Of a stretch of DNA of 64,000 nucleotides, positions 12,426 through 22,189 are shown in pieces; positions within the stretch are counted from its first letter, which is position 1; every line of letters begins with the position of its first letter. The stretch comes from Ampelocalamus luodianensis (Eukaryota > Streptophyta > Magnoliopsida > Poales > Poaceae): contig CM070623.1 of NCBI GenBank assembly GCA_036346255.1, positions 26,542,875-26,606,874 of the forward strand, in the 5' to 3' direction. The notes under the pieces are model-generated. The model saw only the letters and a program-made list of their open reading frames with translations, did no database searches and was not told the DNA's origin. A program made the translations under genes and the position numbers.

Positions 12426-13102
12426 ACTAGTCTATATACTGTTCGGGTATGGTTTCACTTAGACGGTTGGATGAGTTCAGCTTGGTGAATTGGATGGTTA
12501 TTGACTAATTGCTGTTTTTAATTTAAGGGAACTTATTGCTGTTTTGAACTTTTGATGATGTGGTGCAGCTATTGCGCTCGGACTTGCACTCTAGAGAATA
12601 GAAAAGATTAATATTTGATCAGTTCCTGTAGATATGCATTTTTTTCCAGAGGTCAAACAAACTATTGTTTATACAAAATACATACAGAACCCTCCTTTTC
12701 ATCTATATGCTAATAATACACATGTACCTACTTTTTTTTAGACTAGCATGTATCCACGTTCAGTAATCAGCACGCATGCCTTACCCTACCTCCAGATGCC
12801 ATGAACCACATTTTGCCAAGACACCAAGAATGAAAAAGAAAAAGAAGCATGAATGCTTCTTACAGAATCAAATTTTCCTCTCAACAAGCACGAATATTTC
12901 ATTCAATTCTACATCAATAGCAGCAACAACAAACACATCCACATTGAATGCAATGATCATTCAGAAACAAAAATTTAACACATCGAATACAATGAACCAA
13001 GGAAATCATCATATGAACAATCAACTCATGATCACATATATATTCATGATAGGATATCTCATCTTGAGATGAACAGGATTGATCCAACAATGAGACTGAG
13101 CA
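12426..13102. other. Spacer and probable 3' UTR of the calmodulin-binding gene
   Basis: AT-rich sequence without repeats shared with the rest of the window. The part next to 13102 must include the 3' UTR of the minus-strand gene. A plus-strand ORF at 12776-13072 is low-complexity (N/T/S-rich) and overlaps the expected UTR, so I do not call it. Confidence 0.4.
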
Positions 13103-14302
13103 TTACTCCTTGAAGGACATAACCGTCTCAAATGCCCCCACCAAGGCCTTCACCCTGCTCTTCCTCTCCTCCAGGAGCTTGCTTTTAGTTTCCTCAATCA
13201 CATCGTTACTCTTAGGATCATCCTTCCTCCACACCGGAACCACCTTGTCCGCCTTAGCTTTAGCCTCTTCCTTCTCCACTTGCTCGGATTCATCAGCAGC
13301 ATTGACGATACCCAGTTTGTTCTTTGCGCTGGCATCAGCATCTTGCCCTCCATTATGCACTTCAATGCCTCCTGCATCTTCTTTCTCTTCAGAGAAGTGC
13401 CCCTTGACTTCCTCCTCATTTTTGCCTTGTTGCTCCTGATGATCAGAGTATGGCTCCTCCTGACCAGGTTGAGCTGAAGCCAGAGCAGCCATGGCCATGG
13501 AATTCAGGTTGACGGGGTCAGGAAGCTGCTCATGCAAGTGCTCTTCTATGGATGGGGTGCTTATGCTCTCAGATTCCTCAAATTGCATTGATGGCTCCTC
13601 TTCCTTCTCCTTCATGGTTGCAGATGCATCCATTGCCCTCTGAGGAGCACTTCTTGCCCATGAGACTGCAGTAGCACCACCATTTGCTGCTTCTGCTCTT
13701 TTCTTTGCAGCAGCGCCTGGTGCACGTCCCGAGGACACCGGCTGAGTCCTCCCACCTCTCACAGCTCCTGGTGCCACCACCTTCTGGGTGCTCCGCTTTG
13801 GAGATGCCGCTGTCGCCTTGTTAGCGCTTGGCTTTGGTGAAAGCTTACTCTTCTGCAAAGTGGATGACGGAGCCTTGGACGCTGCCACTGTCGTGGCCAT
13901 ATCCTTGAACGAATTGCTCGGTGTTACAGCTAGCGCGGGAGGCCGCTGCGAGGCGGTGGTTGCCTTGTCGGATTTCACTTTCGCCAGCATGGGCTTTGAG
14001 GCCGCACCGGGGAACGGCTGGGCCCTGCTGCCATGAATGGATGAGCCTGAGCTGGACATTGACCGCGACGAGATGGACCGGCCGGCAAACGACAAGGACG
14101 GGCGGTACACGTCCGGGGAGCCGGAGGCAGCCGTCGACGACGACGAAGGGCCGAATTTGCGGTCTGGGGAGCTCGGCACCGACCGTGCCCGCCGCGCACC
14201 GTAGCCGGAGGAGGACTCGCTGCTGGACGGCCTGAGGTTCGGGGACATCCTGGTGGCCCTGTCTCTGCTGGGGTTGGGAGGATCCTTCTTGGACGTCGCC
14301 AT
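13103..14302 (-). CDS. Plant calmodulin-binding-domain protein (CaM_binding family), 399 aa
   Basis: An intact single-exon CDS, ATG at 14302 and TAA at 13103, uninterrupted and clearly GC-richer than its surroundings. Residues 1-230 are a basic, Ser/Pro/Ala-rich, probably disordered region (motifs RRARSVPSSPDRK, SLSFAGRSISSRS). Residues 230-340 are strongly acidic and Glu/Gln-rich. The last 40 residues form a basic amphipathic helix, SKLLEERKSRVKALVGAFETV, which matches the C-terminal part of the plant calmodulin-binding domain (Pfam CaM_binding, PF07839) where the protein would bind Ca2+/calmodulin. Proteins of this family are poorly characterised; some associate with stress or immune signalling. 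Location is not shown by the sequence: no signal peptide or membrane segment is visible. The start is supported by the purine/GC context (GCAATGGCG) and by the spliced 5' UTR upstream. It is the only convincing host gene in the window. Confidence 0.9.
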   Translation of the reverse strand: MATSKKDPPNPSRDRATRMSPNLRPSSSESSSGYGARRARSVPSSPDRKFGPSSSSTAASGSPDVYRPSLSFAGRSISSRSMSSSGSSIHGSRAQPFPGAASKPMLAKVKSDKATTASQRPPALAVTPSNSFKDMATTVAASKAPSSTLQKSKLSPKPSANKATAASPKRSTQKVVAPGAVRGGRTQPVSSGRAPGAAAKKRAEAANGGATAVSWARSAPQRAMDASATMKEKEEEPSMQFEESESISTPSIEEHLHEQLPDPVNLNSMAMAALASAQPGQEEPYSDHQEQQGKNEEEVKGHFSEEKEDAGGIEVHNGGQDADASAKNKLGIVNAADESEQVEKEEAKAKADKVVPVWRKDDPKSNDVIEETKSKLLEERKSRVKALVGAFETVMSFKE

Positions 14303-14397
14303 TGCTGTACTGAAGCAGTAGACTAGATCAGCTGCACAAGAAGCGGCACAGATCAGTTGGGCTTGGAGCTGCCAGGTGCATATACCGAATAAAGAAT
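14303..14397 (-). other. 5' UTR exon 2 of the calmodulin-binding gene
   Basis: It begins after a good acceptor (minus strand GTGTTTCAG, AG at 14398-14399) and runs to the ATG. An alternative acceptor, TTGTGCAG about 30 bp before the ATG, is possible. Confidence 0.5.
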
Positions 14398-15207
14398 CTG
14401 AAACACACGCACAGATTAGTAGATCTTGTCCAGCAATTGCAAGAGCAAGATGAACTAGAGGAAAATCCTAAATGCCAAACCCCCAATTGTGAATAGCCAA
14501 TGAACTCGAGAATCAAAACTGTGGTCTGTTCTTGGTGAGACATCAAAATCGGCGTCTCCAGCGAAAAACCAAAAAAGGAACCTTAGCGCAACGAATTCTC
14601 GGTTAAAATATTGACGGCGCAGGCCCCAATCCAACAACCACTGATTCTTTCATCCTTTATTTTCTAATTTCTATCCTCCGTACGAACATTTCAATAAATA
14701 TTCCCTAAAAATATCTGTAAACAATGCCATCTACTCATCAAGAACCTATCACTCCTCCCAAGAAAAAAATCACCAAGAAGAATCAAACCCAAGAACCTAT
14801 CAGACAGTACATGATGCGAAGGGGAGGGAGAAAAGAGAAATGGTTGCCGTTAATGCCAAGAATAATGAGCAGAATGTCGCCAACAAAGGCAAGGAAGCAC
14901 ATATAGATGGTACTACCAAACAACAAATCTGTATCACAGCAAAATTAAAGCTAAAACCATCACGACGCAGGATTCAACAAACCTTGACGCTTTCCCTACT
15001 TTCACCATCACCCGTACGGCCACAATTATTTGCTGCAACAAGAAGAAGAGAACAATTGCCATCTAGAACCCGCCCCATCCATCACTTCCTCCCAGATGCA
15101 CCGCCAAACATCAAAAACCAAAGGAAGAGCCAACAAGCAAAGCCAAGAGCCAACAAATCGGTTGCCATTAATGCCAAGAAGGAAGCAGAGGCAAGGAGAG
15201 TGGGTAC
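14398..15207 (-). other. 5' UTR intron of the calmodulin-binding gene (predicted)
   Basis: Donor CTCAG|GTACCC at 15208/15207 and acceptor TTTCAG|ATTC at 14398/14397 give an intron of 810 bp. The interval is AT-richer than both flanks and has no reading frame of note, as expected for a leader intron. Based on splice-site pattern only. Confidence 0.5.
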
Positions 15208-15310
15208 CTGAGGGGCTACCGGTCGGTCGATCTGGGGAGCCTCCGGCTCGGCGGGGGTGCTAATCTGGGCCAGATGCGGGGGCGAGGAGGGGGAGGAGGA
15301 GAGGAAAGGT
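15208..15310 (-). other. 5' UTR exon 1 of the calmodulin-binding gene (predicted)
   Basis: A GC-rich leader (CCCCCGCCGAGCCGGAGGC) between the TATA-like box and the donor at 15208. The exact transcription start is a guess from the TATA spacing. Confidence 0.4.
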
Positions 15311-15336
15311 AGCACCATGGCCAGGCGCCCAGGCCA

Positions 15337-15345
15337 CATTTTATG
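15337..15345 (-). promoter_or_regulatory. Putative TATA box of the calmodulin-binding gene
   Basis: The minus strand reads CATAAAATG about 30-35 bp upstream of the predicted first exon, inside a GC-rich promoter. Confidence 0.4.
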
Positions 15346-15640
15346 CCGCGATTTGGACGGTAGCTGTGCGGGTGGGAGAGAGCGCAGCACGGATTGGAAG
15401 GACAACCCCCGTTGCGTGTTAAAAATAGCTAGACAGGCACAGGAAGCGGCCCGAGGAACAGAACAGAACAGAGGCAGAGGGACAGCCGTTTTGGGCTGTT
15501 GCTTCTTGGTTGGTCGGCTGCTGCAAGGTCTTGGTTTTGGCTTGACACGACGACCGAGCGCTCGCGTGGCTCGCTCGGCCGTTCTGCGAGGAGCCCGTCT
15601 AGATTCGATATAAGGATCGAACTCGTGTGTTTTATCGGGT
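15346..15640. other. Upstream promoter region, no gene
   Basis: GC-rich to about 15600, then AT-rich where repeat sequence begins. The ORF 15257-15613 on the opposite strand overlaps the leader and promoter and has no recognisable product. Confidence 0.35.
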
Positions 15641-17115
15641 AATTTAGGAATAGTATACGTGCGGATATATTTAATGGCTAAAACGTATGTTGCAATTGAA
15701 TATGAGTAATAGATTGAAAGTATAAGTTAAAACAACAACAATAATAATAAGTAACAAAAGTTTTCACAAAGCTTAATTCAATTCTTTCACACACAGCTTC
15801 ATTTTCACAAAAAAATCATAAAATATACTCTTCGGGTAAATCATTGAGCATGTTCATGATCAAGAACACGGCTATTCGAATAGGTTATTAACACTCTGCA
15901 GAAATTGTATAGTTTTACCCACAAGATATAACTAGTGTAGCTAACACCAATCATAACAAAATCTTTCAGAATCTTCATCTCAACAATTGCCCCTCCTGAT
16001 GTGCATACAGCCGACACCAAACCTCACTTAGCTCATTGGTCCGACGCATACTATTGAGCCTGGAGATGACGAACCGTCCATAGATGTGACCATACCAAGT
16101 AGTTCACACTTTCACCCTGGCACTAAACTTAACCTACTACCTGAGGTAGCCAAAGTCGAAACTCTGTAACTTACCAAGCTATGTATGTCCCATACCTAGT
16201 TTGTGGTAGTACGATATGACTTAGTTCAAAGACACACAAAGTTAAGTCCTTAATTGACCAAGACGAGACTGTCAAACTACACTAATTCACCAAGATTCGC
16301 ACATTCCTAAGCACAAAGCCCACCATATCACAAGATCTTTCTACTCGCCCCAGTTTAAATCTTTTTCCTACCATGTTAATTAGGTGCAAACACATGCTAT
16401 CAATAGGTGACAACATACCGCATACAACTTTTCACAAAGACATTTCATAATCACTTAGTCAAGTACGAGTTTAACATTTTAAAATAATATCAATAACCCG
16501 TTACAAAGCTAAGCATACTAAACGTATCTAACCAACGTACATTGGTGCTATGACAAATAATTATGGTAATACAATTCACAAAGGTGACATAGGCAAGTGG
16601 GTTGCATAACTAATCTCAAAATAATAAAGTATTTAATAATTGAATTAGCAATGCAATAATTTGAATCAAAATAATTTTGAAAAACTTGCAACATGATCAA
16701 AACATAACTTGCCTTGGCACAACTTTTGCTCTTGACCTTGGTCTTGATCTTGAGCAAATCCCGCTTCCTCGAATGCTCTCGAAGTATCAACGTCTGATGC
16801 AACGAGAGAGAAGAAACATGAATAAATACAAAACAAGGATAAAAGAAACACAAAAAAATTATAATAAAAATACTAGAAGGTAGGGCTCGATTTTGGATGA
16901 ATTTAGAAACTTGTACGAGCTCAACTGGAGTTCGTATGAGGAATAATAGACTCTTTGAAGTTGATCAGCTGAGATATTCGGGGGGGGGGAGAAGAGAGAG
17001 AAAACAGATGAATGGGACCCACTGGAAAATTAATTTTTGGAAATTAAAATATTTATCAGAAATTAAATGATTCACTGACAGATAGGACCCACGGTGATAC
17101 AGATCAACTAGTAAG
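15641..17115 (-). mobile_element. Diverged gypsy LTR type A relic
   Basis: It contains the minus-strand A-type signature: GGCTATTCGAATAGG (15870-15884) followed by CTCTGCAGA and a GTTTTACCCACAAGA box. The rest is AT-rich and lacks coding capacity. A run of nine G at 16981-16989 is a simple-sequence tract. Ends not defined. Confidence 0.5.
15872..15883. promoter_or_regulatory. Conserved 12-bp palindrome CTATTCGAATAG
   Basis: Exact copy of the palindrome found in all A-type LTRs of this window. Confidence 0.55.
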
Positions 17116-17410
17116 ACTAGCCGATGCGCAGGATGGCCCGATCTTTCGCGGTACAACAGCGGCGTTGTTCTCCTTCTTGTCGCTAGAGTTCACCCCTTCC
17201 TGATCCTGGCGACGATGAAGACAGTAGTAGCTCCTTCGATCACGTCATAGTGAAGACGGAAACCAGATGTTCACGCACTAATCAATAACGATTAGAAGCA
17301 CGAACTTGAAGCCTCTCCAACTGTGAACGGTAAAGATCGCGAATTAGACGAGTTGAATCATATAGATTTGGTAGGCAATCTCAAGAACGAGGTGTTCTTG
17401 CCTTGCACCA
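17116..17410 (-). mobile_element. Gypsy LTR type B relic, 3' half
   Basis: The minus strand ends with CGAAAGATCGGGCCATCC, matching the end of the B-type LTRs at 24951 (CGAAAGATCGGGCC) and 11645 (GAAGATCGGG). It lies downstream, in element orientation, of the retropepsin fragment. Confidence 0.5.
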
Positions 17411-17413
17411 ACC

Positions 17414-18066
17414 TCAACAAACCCTAGATGGGAAAACCTTAACAAACACGCAAGATATGCGCCACAAAGTCGTCGTGACTTTTCTGTATTTCTTCCAAAA
17501 TTCTTCCCGTGCCTTCTTTTCTAACAGCTTCTTCTTGTAATCACCTTGAATCAACTGGACATCCATGGGAAGCAAACGGAACGATGTACCCTTATAGGTA
17601 CAACCCTGGGTGCTCCAATTATGTGTGACTGCGCCTTGTTGCTCGCACAGCTTTGTTGCTCGCACCATGGTCCTCCCAACATTAGATGACACGAAACCAT
17701 AGCGATTGGTATAACATCACACAAAACCTCGCAAGAGTATTTGCCCAATGAAAACAGTACCTTGACTTGGTTCGTGATCTTGAGCACGCTAGAATACCAC
17801 TTCAGGACATAGGGTTGCGGATGCAGTGTCATCGACAACTGCAACTTCTCAACTAATTCGATACTAGCAGCATTAATCGAAATCTCGCAGTCAATTGACA
17901 TAGCACAAACTATCTCCCTCACTTTGCAGCGAGAGTGGAAAGTCCAATCCATACCGTAGCCTTCCTCTTCATACCGGACACGACAACTCAACTTCCTGAA
18001 GCTCTCCTCCGAAGACGCCATATTAGCAATATCTCCACCACTATGAGCAGCCATCGCTGATACCAC
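17414..18066 (-). pseudogene. Gypsy retropepsin-like fragment
   Basis: The minus-strand frame 17551-18066 contains LHPQPYVLKW followed by ITNQVKVLFSLGKY and CDVIPIAMVSCHLMLGGPW, the pattern of the protease-like domain of grass gypsy elements (family form: HPQPYxLxW ... CDVVPMxACHxLLGRPW). Residues upstream are cut and the second frame (17414-17692) shows a frameshift near 17690. RT, RNase H and integrase are missing: the fragment passes almost directly into LTR-like sequence, so the element was internally deleted. Confidence 0.7.
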
Positions 18067-18114
18067 CAGATGTGGATCAACAAAACAATTTCAGCACCAT
18101 GAACAAATTGGCGT

Positions 18115-18124
18115 TCTGATACCA
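18115..18124 (-). other. PBS-like site
   Basis: The minus strand reads TGGTATCAGA, the start of an initiator-Met PBS, next to the possible element boundary TGATGCGGATCAAC at 18127. A near copy (TACCACCAGATGTGGATCAAC, 18061-18081) lies about 60 bp to the left, so this corner is duplicated. Confidence 0.45.
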
Positions 18125-18126
18125 CC

Positions 18127-18433
18127 TGATGCGGATCAACCTCGAGATGAGATTGATTCCTTGGGTTGCTCGCATCACATGGTCTATGGACCGGGTTCAC
18201 AGGGCTTGGTTCACAGTCTACGGTGGACTGGGTCTTTGGACTGAGGTTCTAACATGTGGGGTCCACATGTTAGTAGCTTGGTTCATCGTGGACCAAGTCC
18301 ACGTGGCTTTGGATTTAGGTGTAGGCGTAGGTGGCAGCTGACTCAACGGCGAGGTTGACATGGCGCACACGTGGGGCTGAGATGGTAGCCACATCGACGA
18401 CACGTCGGTGGTTGACACGGCGACATTGATGGC
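18127..18433. other. GC-rich stretch without a recognised gene
   Basis: It has repeated words (GTTCACAG, ACATGTGGGGTCCACATGT, a palindrome at about 18251-18270) but no coding frame of note. It may be the interior of the MULE-like element that ends at 18509, or B-type LTR sequence. Confidence 0.3.
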
Positions 18434-18509
18434 AACCCATTTTTGTAAAAAAAAATCTTGATTATTTATTTTTATAATTCTTTATTAAAATAATATTATT
18501 TAAAAAATC
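18434..18509 (-). mobile_element. Terminal repeat of a MULE-like element, right end
   Basis: Read on the minus strand it starts GATTTTTTAAATAATATTATTTTAATAA and continues to AAAATGGG. This closely follows the left terminal repeat of the transposon at 39009. No matching left end was seen nearby, so it is a broken or rearranged element. Confidence 0.6.
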
Positions 18510-18772
18510 CGCACACCTGAGCCATTCTGGATGCCCCCAATGCATTGCTGCGTTCCTCCCTTCAGCATTGTTCCTTTTCTCGTGGGTCGTTCGGCACGAC
18601 ACAACAGTATACATAGAACCTTCGCTTCCCATGCTGTCCAACCACGCCTCCCTCTCGGCACATGCACATTTTCCACAAACTAAATCATATCGTGTAATAA
18701 CTTGGTGACTAACCTGATTAGATGACTTGGTAGCTTTAATCAATGAAGATGATACAACCCTAGCTGCATCAA
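18510..18772 (-). pseudogene. Unidentified coding fragment cut by a MULE end
   Basis: An open minus-strand frame of about 80 codons that reads like real protein, with a Cys pair in CGKCACAEREAWLDSMGSEG and a tail ending HPEWLRC. It runs straight into the terminal repeat at 18509, after which the frame is AT-rich nonsense. A possible acceptor (TTGATGCAG) sits at its upstream side near 18770. I do not recognise the family. It may be an exon of a host gene disrupted by transposition, or a captured fragment. Confidence 0.45.
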
Positions 18773-18874
18773 TTCCTCCTCACTTTGCCGCTGCTCCTCT
18801 ACCCTCTATCGCATCAACGTTACCGCCATCCTCCCATCGACACCCTCATCGGTGCACTCACCACCGTGGGCCTC
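18773..18874. other. Short flank, no feature
   Basis: GC-rich non-repetitive sequence between the coding fragment and the LTR that starts at 18875. Confidence 0.3.
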
Positions 18875-21800
18875 TGTAACATCCTAATTTTTAGAGCCTT
18901 TTTGAAGCTTTAAAAATAAAAGGATCCATTTGCATTTTATTGAATTAATTTAAAACTTAATTTGAAATTTTAGAAAATGAAAAAAAAATTAAATGATTAA
19001 AATTAACTTCAATTAAATTAAAAAATTTGGATTTTAATTGGAGTTCTTGCTTAATCGGATCCAAATTCCAATTCTCAATTCAACTTTGAACCAATTTCCT
19101 TCTTCTATCGTAATTCAAATTCCATTTTCTCAATTCAAAATTCATCGTCAAATTCAAAATTCAAATTTTGCAATTTGATTTTTCTCACAAAATCTTTTCT
19201 TTATTTTATTTTTTCCTTTTCTCTTTCCTTCCTTTTCCTTCTTTCTTTCTCTTTTCTTCTTTTCTTTCCTTCTTCTTTGCCTAGCACTGCCCCTACTCAG
19301 CTCGAGCCCCTGTCGCACCCAAGCCACCCGAGCCGCCACGCAAAGAATGCCATGCCATTGCTGCCATCAATGCGTCATCACCGAGCCATTATCACCGTGC
19401 AATCAAAGCCTCCATTACCGCAACCTCCATTAGTGCAATTGCCATTTTCTTCAGCTTCCAAAACTGAACCGAGAATGATGCCATTGATCATGCTTGCGTT
19501 CCTGATGATTCAAACTCCATCCGCTTCTATAAATTGGAGCACCGACACCTCCTCTACCCCCTTTGCACTCCCTCAAAACCCCACAACCACCAGAGCTCCA
19601 ACGTCATCAAATTTCTTATCTTCCCGTGCGCCGGTCATCACCCCCGATTTGTGCATTCGTCATTCTAGTAATAATTTCAAACTTCTAGTTGCATCACATC
19701 GTGTTCCCGAACACGGTGATCTATACTCCCAATCAATTTTAACTTTCATGTTGTGTATCATCGGAATTTCGTTGTTTCTTCTTCTAGGCCGATTTCATCC
19801 CCGACAACCGATCTCCTTTGTCAGTGAGTTTCCCGTCGAATGAACCGCATCATCGTGTGTTCTCGTAGATTTCCAACCCATCCCTCACCTCAATTCGTTT
19901 GATTATTCGTCGTGGATTGCTATCGTCGTCTTTGCCTGTTTGTCCCCGCCGGTCACTACTACCCCACCTCCTAGGACCATCTTCGACCTCCCGAAGCAGA
20001 CCTCCACCTTCCTCGCACCCATGCTCCCTCCCTATTGCTCCCAGCGCCACCCCATTGTCGGTGCCATGTGCAGCCTGCTCATTGCCACCGCTACTTGCGC
20101 CGCTATCGTCGCCTCGGGCCACCTCCGGCCATGACGTTGCCACCCAAGGGTTGAACATCTCACCGGGATTCCATTTTGGGGGTTCCCCGGCTGCCCCGCT
20201 ACCTGCCTCGCTAGCACCGCCACCATGGCCGAGCCACCAGGACGTGCTCTATTTTGCTTTGTGGAGATAGTTCTCTGTTGATTGTTCCTGGTGTCTATGA
20301 CATAGTGGTCCCACGTGTCCTTTGTATATCTTTCTTTCACTAGCTTCTGTGACATGTAGTCAATTATTGTTTAGTTCGTCAAAGTCAAACCGAAACAGTA
20401 ATTCCAGAATAGTCATTCTCATTTTTTTTTTCATCATTTCATGTGAAGATCAAACTTCCGGATATTCATTCTCCGTCATACGAACTCCGAATCAATCGAT
20501 TCTTTCTCCTAAATTCTTATAAATTCACTTTATTCCTTCTAGTATTTATTTTATAATTTTATTTGATTTTTTGTTATTTATTTTATCTCGTTTTGCGTGT
20601 ATAGAATCCGACGTTGCCGAAGCAAGTTTGGACCAACCGAAACATGTGACCTCAATCATCAACGAAGGCGAGTAGCATTTGAACATTTTTTACCCATAAT
20701 TTTTAAAAAATATTGTATTCAGTTTTAAAGTGTTACGCATTGCTATTTCACATAAAATGATGAGTTTAAATTGTAGATTGTTAGTTAAACCTAAAATTGC
20801 TAATACCTACCTTTGATAATTGTTATCCTATACCTTTGTAACCCTAGCATAGTGATTCTGCAATATTGATTACAACATTGCGGAATAGTTAAATATGGTA
20901 GAATTGCTTAGACATGTTTTTCGGTCTTGATCAACCTTTGGGGGGGGGAACCATTATTACCTGTTATGCTTTAGTTTGGAAAATGTATGACATTAGGTAA
21001 TGTCAGTATTTTGAAAATAACATAAAATGGAAAAAAATCTATTTAGACTTGGGCGGATGGTAAGCTCAGGTGGGTGCAGCTAGAGCACGAGAACTTGTAT
21101 TGTGTTAAGTTCCACCCGAGTCATATTAGGACCGACACTTGTGACTATTCAAACTGAGAAATATCGTACAACCACATGTCCTTAATGGGAAGGACCTGGC
21201 TAAATAATTTACTATGTTCTAGCATTCCGCCCGCAGGACGGTAGGAGTTACCTGGGTAGTGCAGACGATGGTAATTGACGGCCATGTCTATCGGGGCTTG
21301 TGTTGGGCGATGGTAACTAACGTCCATGTCCGGAAAAGTTATCCCCCACAACAGTGAGCTTTGGGTCGATGGTAAATGACTTCCATGACATGGGGTTAAG
21401 CTTATCGAGCGGGCTAATGTTAGGATAAAATATTGTGTGAAAGCTCTGTGATAATCGCTTAGTCGCATGCCTAAGGAAGCGTGTCATATGACCGACATTA
21501 TAAGCTGATTATCTCGTGTGGGTCAAGTTGTATAACCTCTACAAAGTGTAAAACTATTCGAATAGCCGTGCCCACGGTCAAGGGCGGGCAAGGTGCATTT
21601 TCACATGGTAGATTTTGGTTTTGATTTCAAAAGAGTAAACTTTGGGAACCCGAAAGCAGTTGGGACTCTCAGGTAGGTTTTTTGGTAGCTAGGGCCCTAT
21701 CCTTTTGAACCTTGGCTAGAGCGTTGATACTAGTGGTTGGTAGCTAGAACCCCCACTAGTGATATAATTAGTTTAGTTATTGAAACTACTTTTTGTCAAA

Positions 21801-22189
21801 TGTGCTCTATGAAAAATGTTTAAACATAAAATATTGCTTTGTGCAATAGAACCATATAAGCCCAATTGTTAAAGCTATGCATATGTATTTTTCCCATGAC
21901 TCGCGGTGTACTTTATGTACTTACATGCTACATTCAAAATAAATCTCAGAAGCATTCAATGATGCCAAAGACGACTACGACTACTTCGCCTGTGGCTTTG
22001 ATGAAGGACATCCAGAGTACTGGGTTGTGCTCCCCAGTCGAATGCCGGTGAGTAATTTGATGGGTCACCACTTGGAGCTTGTCAATTGCTGTTTCTGCTA
22101 CTGTAAGACTCAAGGTCTTTTGACATATTTTTTAATAAGTGGCCATAAGGCCGGTATTCACTTGTTTATTAATGTTATTTCGTGATTCG
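18875..22189 (+). mobile_element. Gypsy LTR type A, plus strand, left segment
   Basis: It starts TGTAACATCC and carries a pyrimidine tract (19190-19275), a GC/Pro-rich block (19280-20270), and the A-type 3' blocks: GTGGGTCAAGTTGTATAACC, palindrome 21554-21565, and a GTACTTTATGTAC hairpin near 21908. It is interrupted at 22189 by a minus-strand LTR and resumes at 30876. The ORF at 19175-19843 (222 aa) starts in a CT-tract and has low-complexity composition, so I treat it as LTR sequence. The flanks GCCTC and ACCTT are only a poor target-duplication match. Confidence 0.65.
21554..21565. promoter_or_regulatory. Conserved 12-bp palindrome CTATTCGAATAG
   Basis: Exact copy, in the block AAACTATTCGAATAGCCGTG that follows a degenerate CTCTGCAGAG box. 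Confidence 0.6.

Noticed and set aside
13110..14235. Plus-strand and other-frame ORFs over the calmodulin-binding gene
   Set aside because: They are shadows of the GC-rich 399-codon gene; only the minus-strand frame gives a family match at its C-terminus.
19175..19843. 222-aa ORF with a hydrophobic start
   Set aside because: The start is a translated CT-rich tract within an LTR, the composition is low-complexity, and the LTR borders and A-type blocks surround it.
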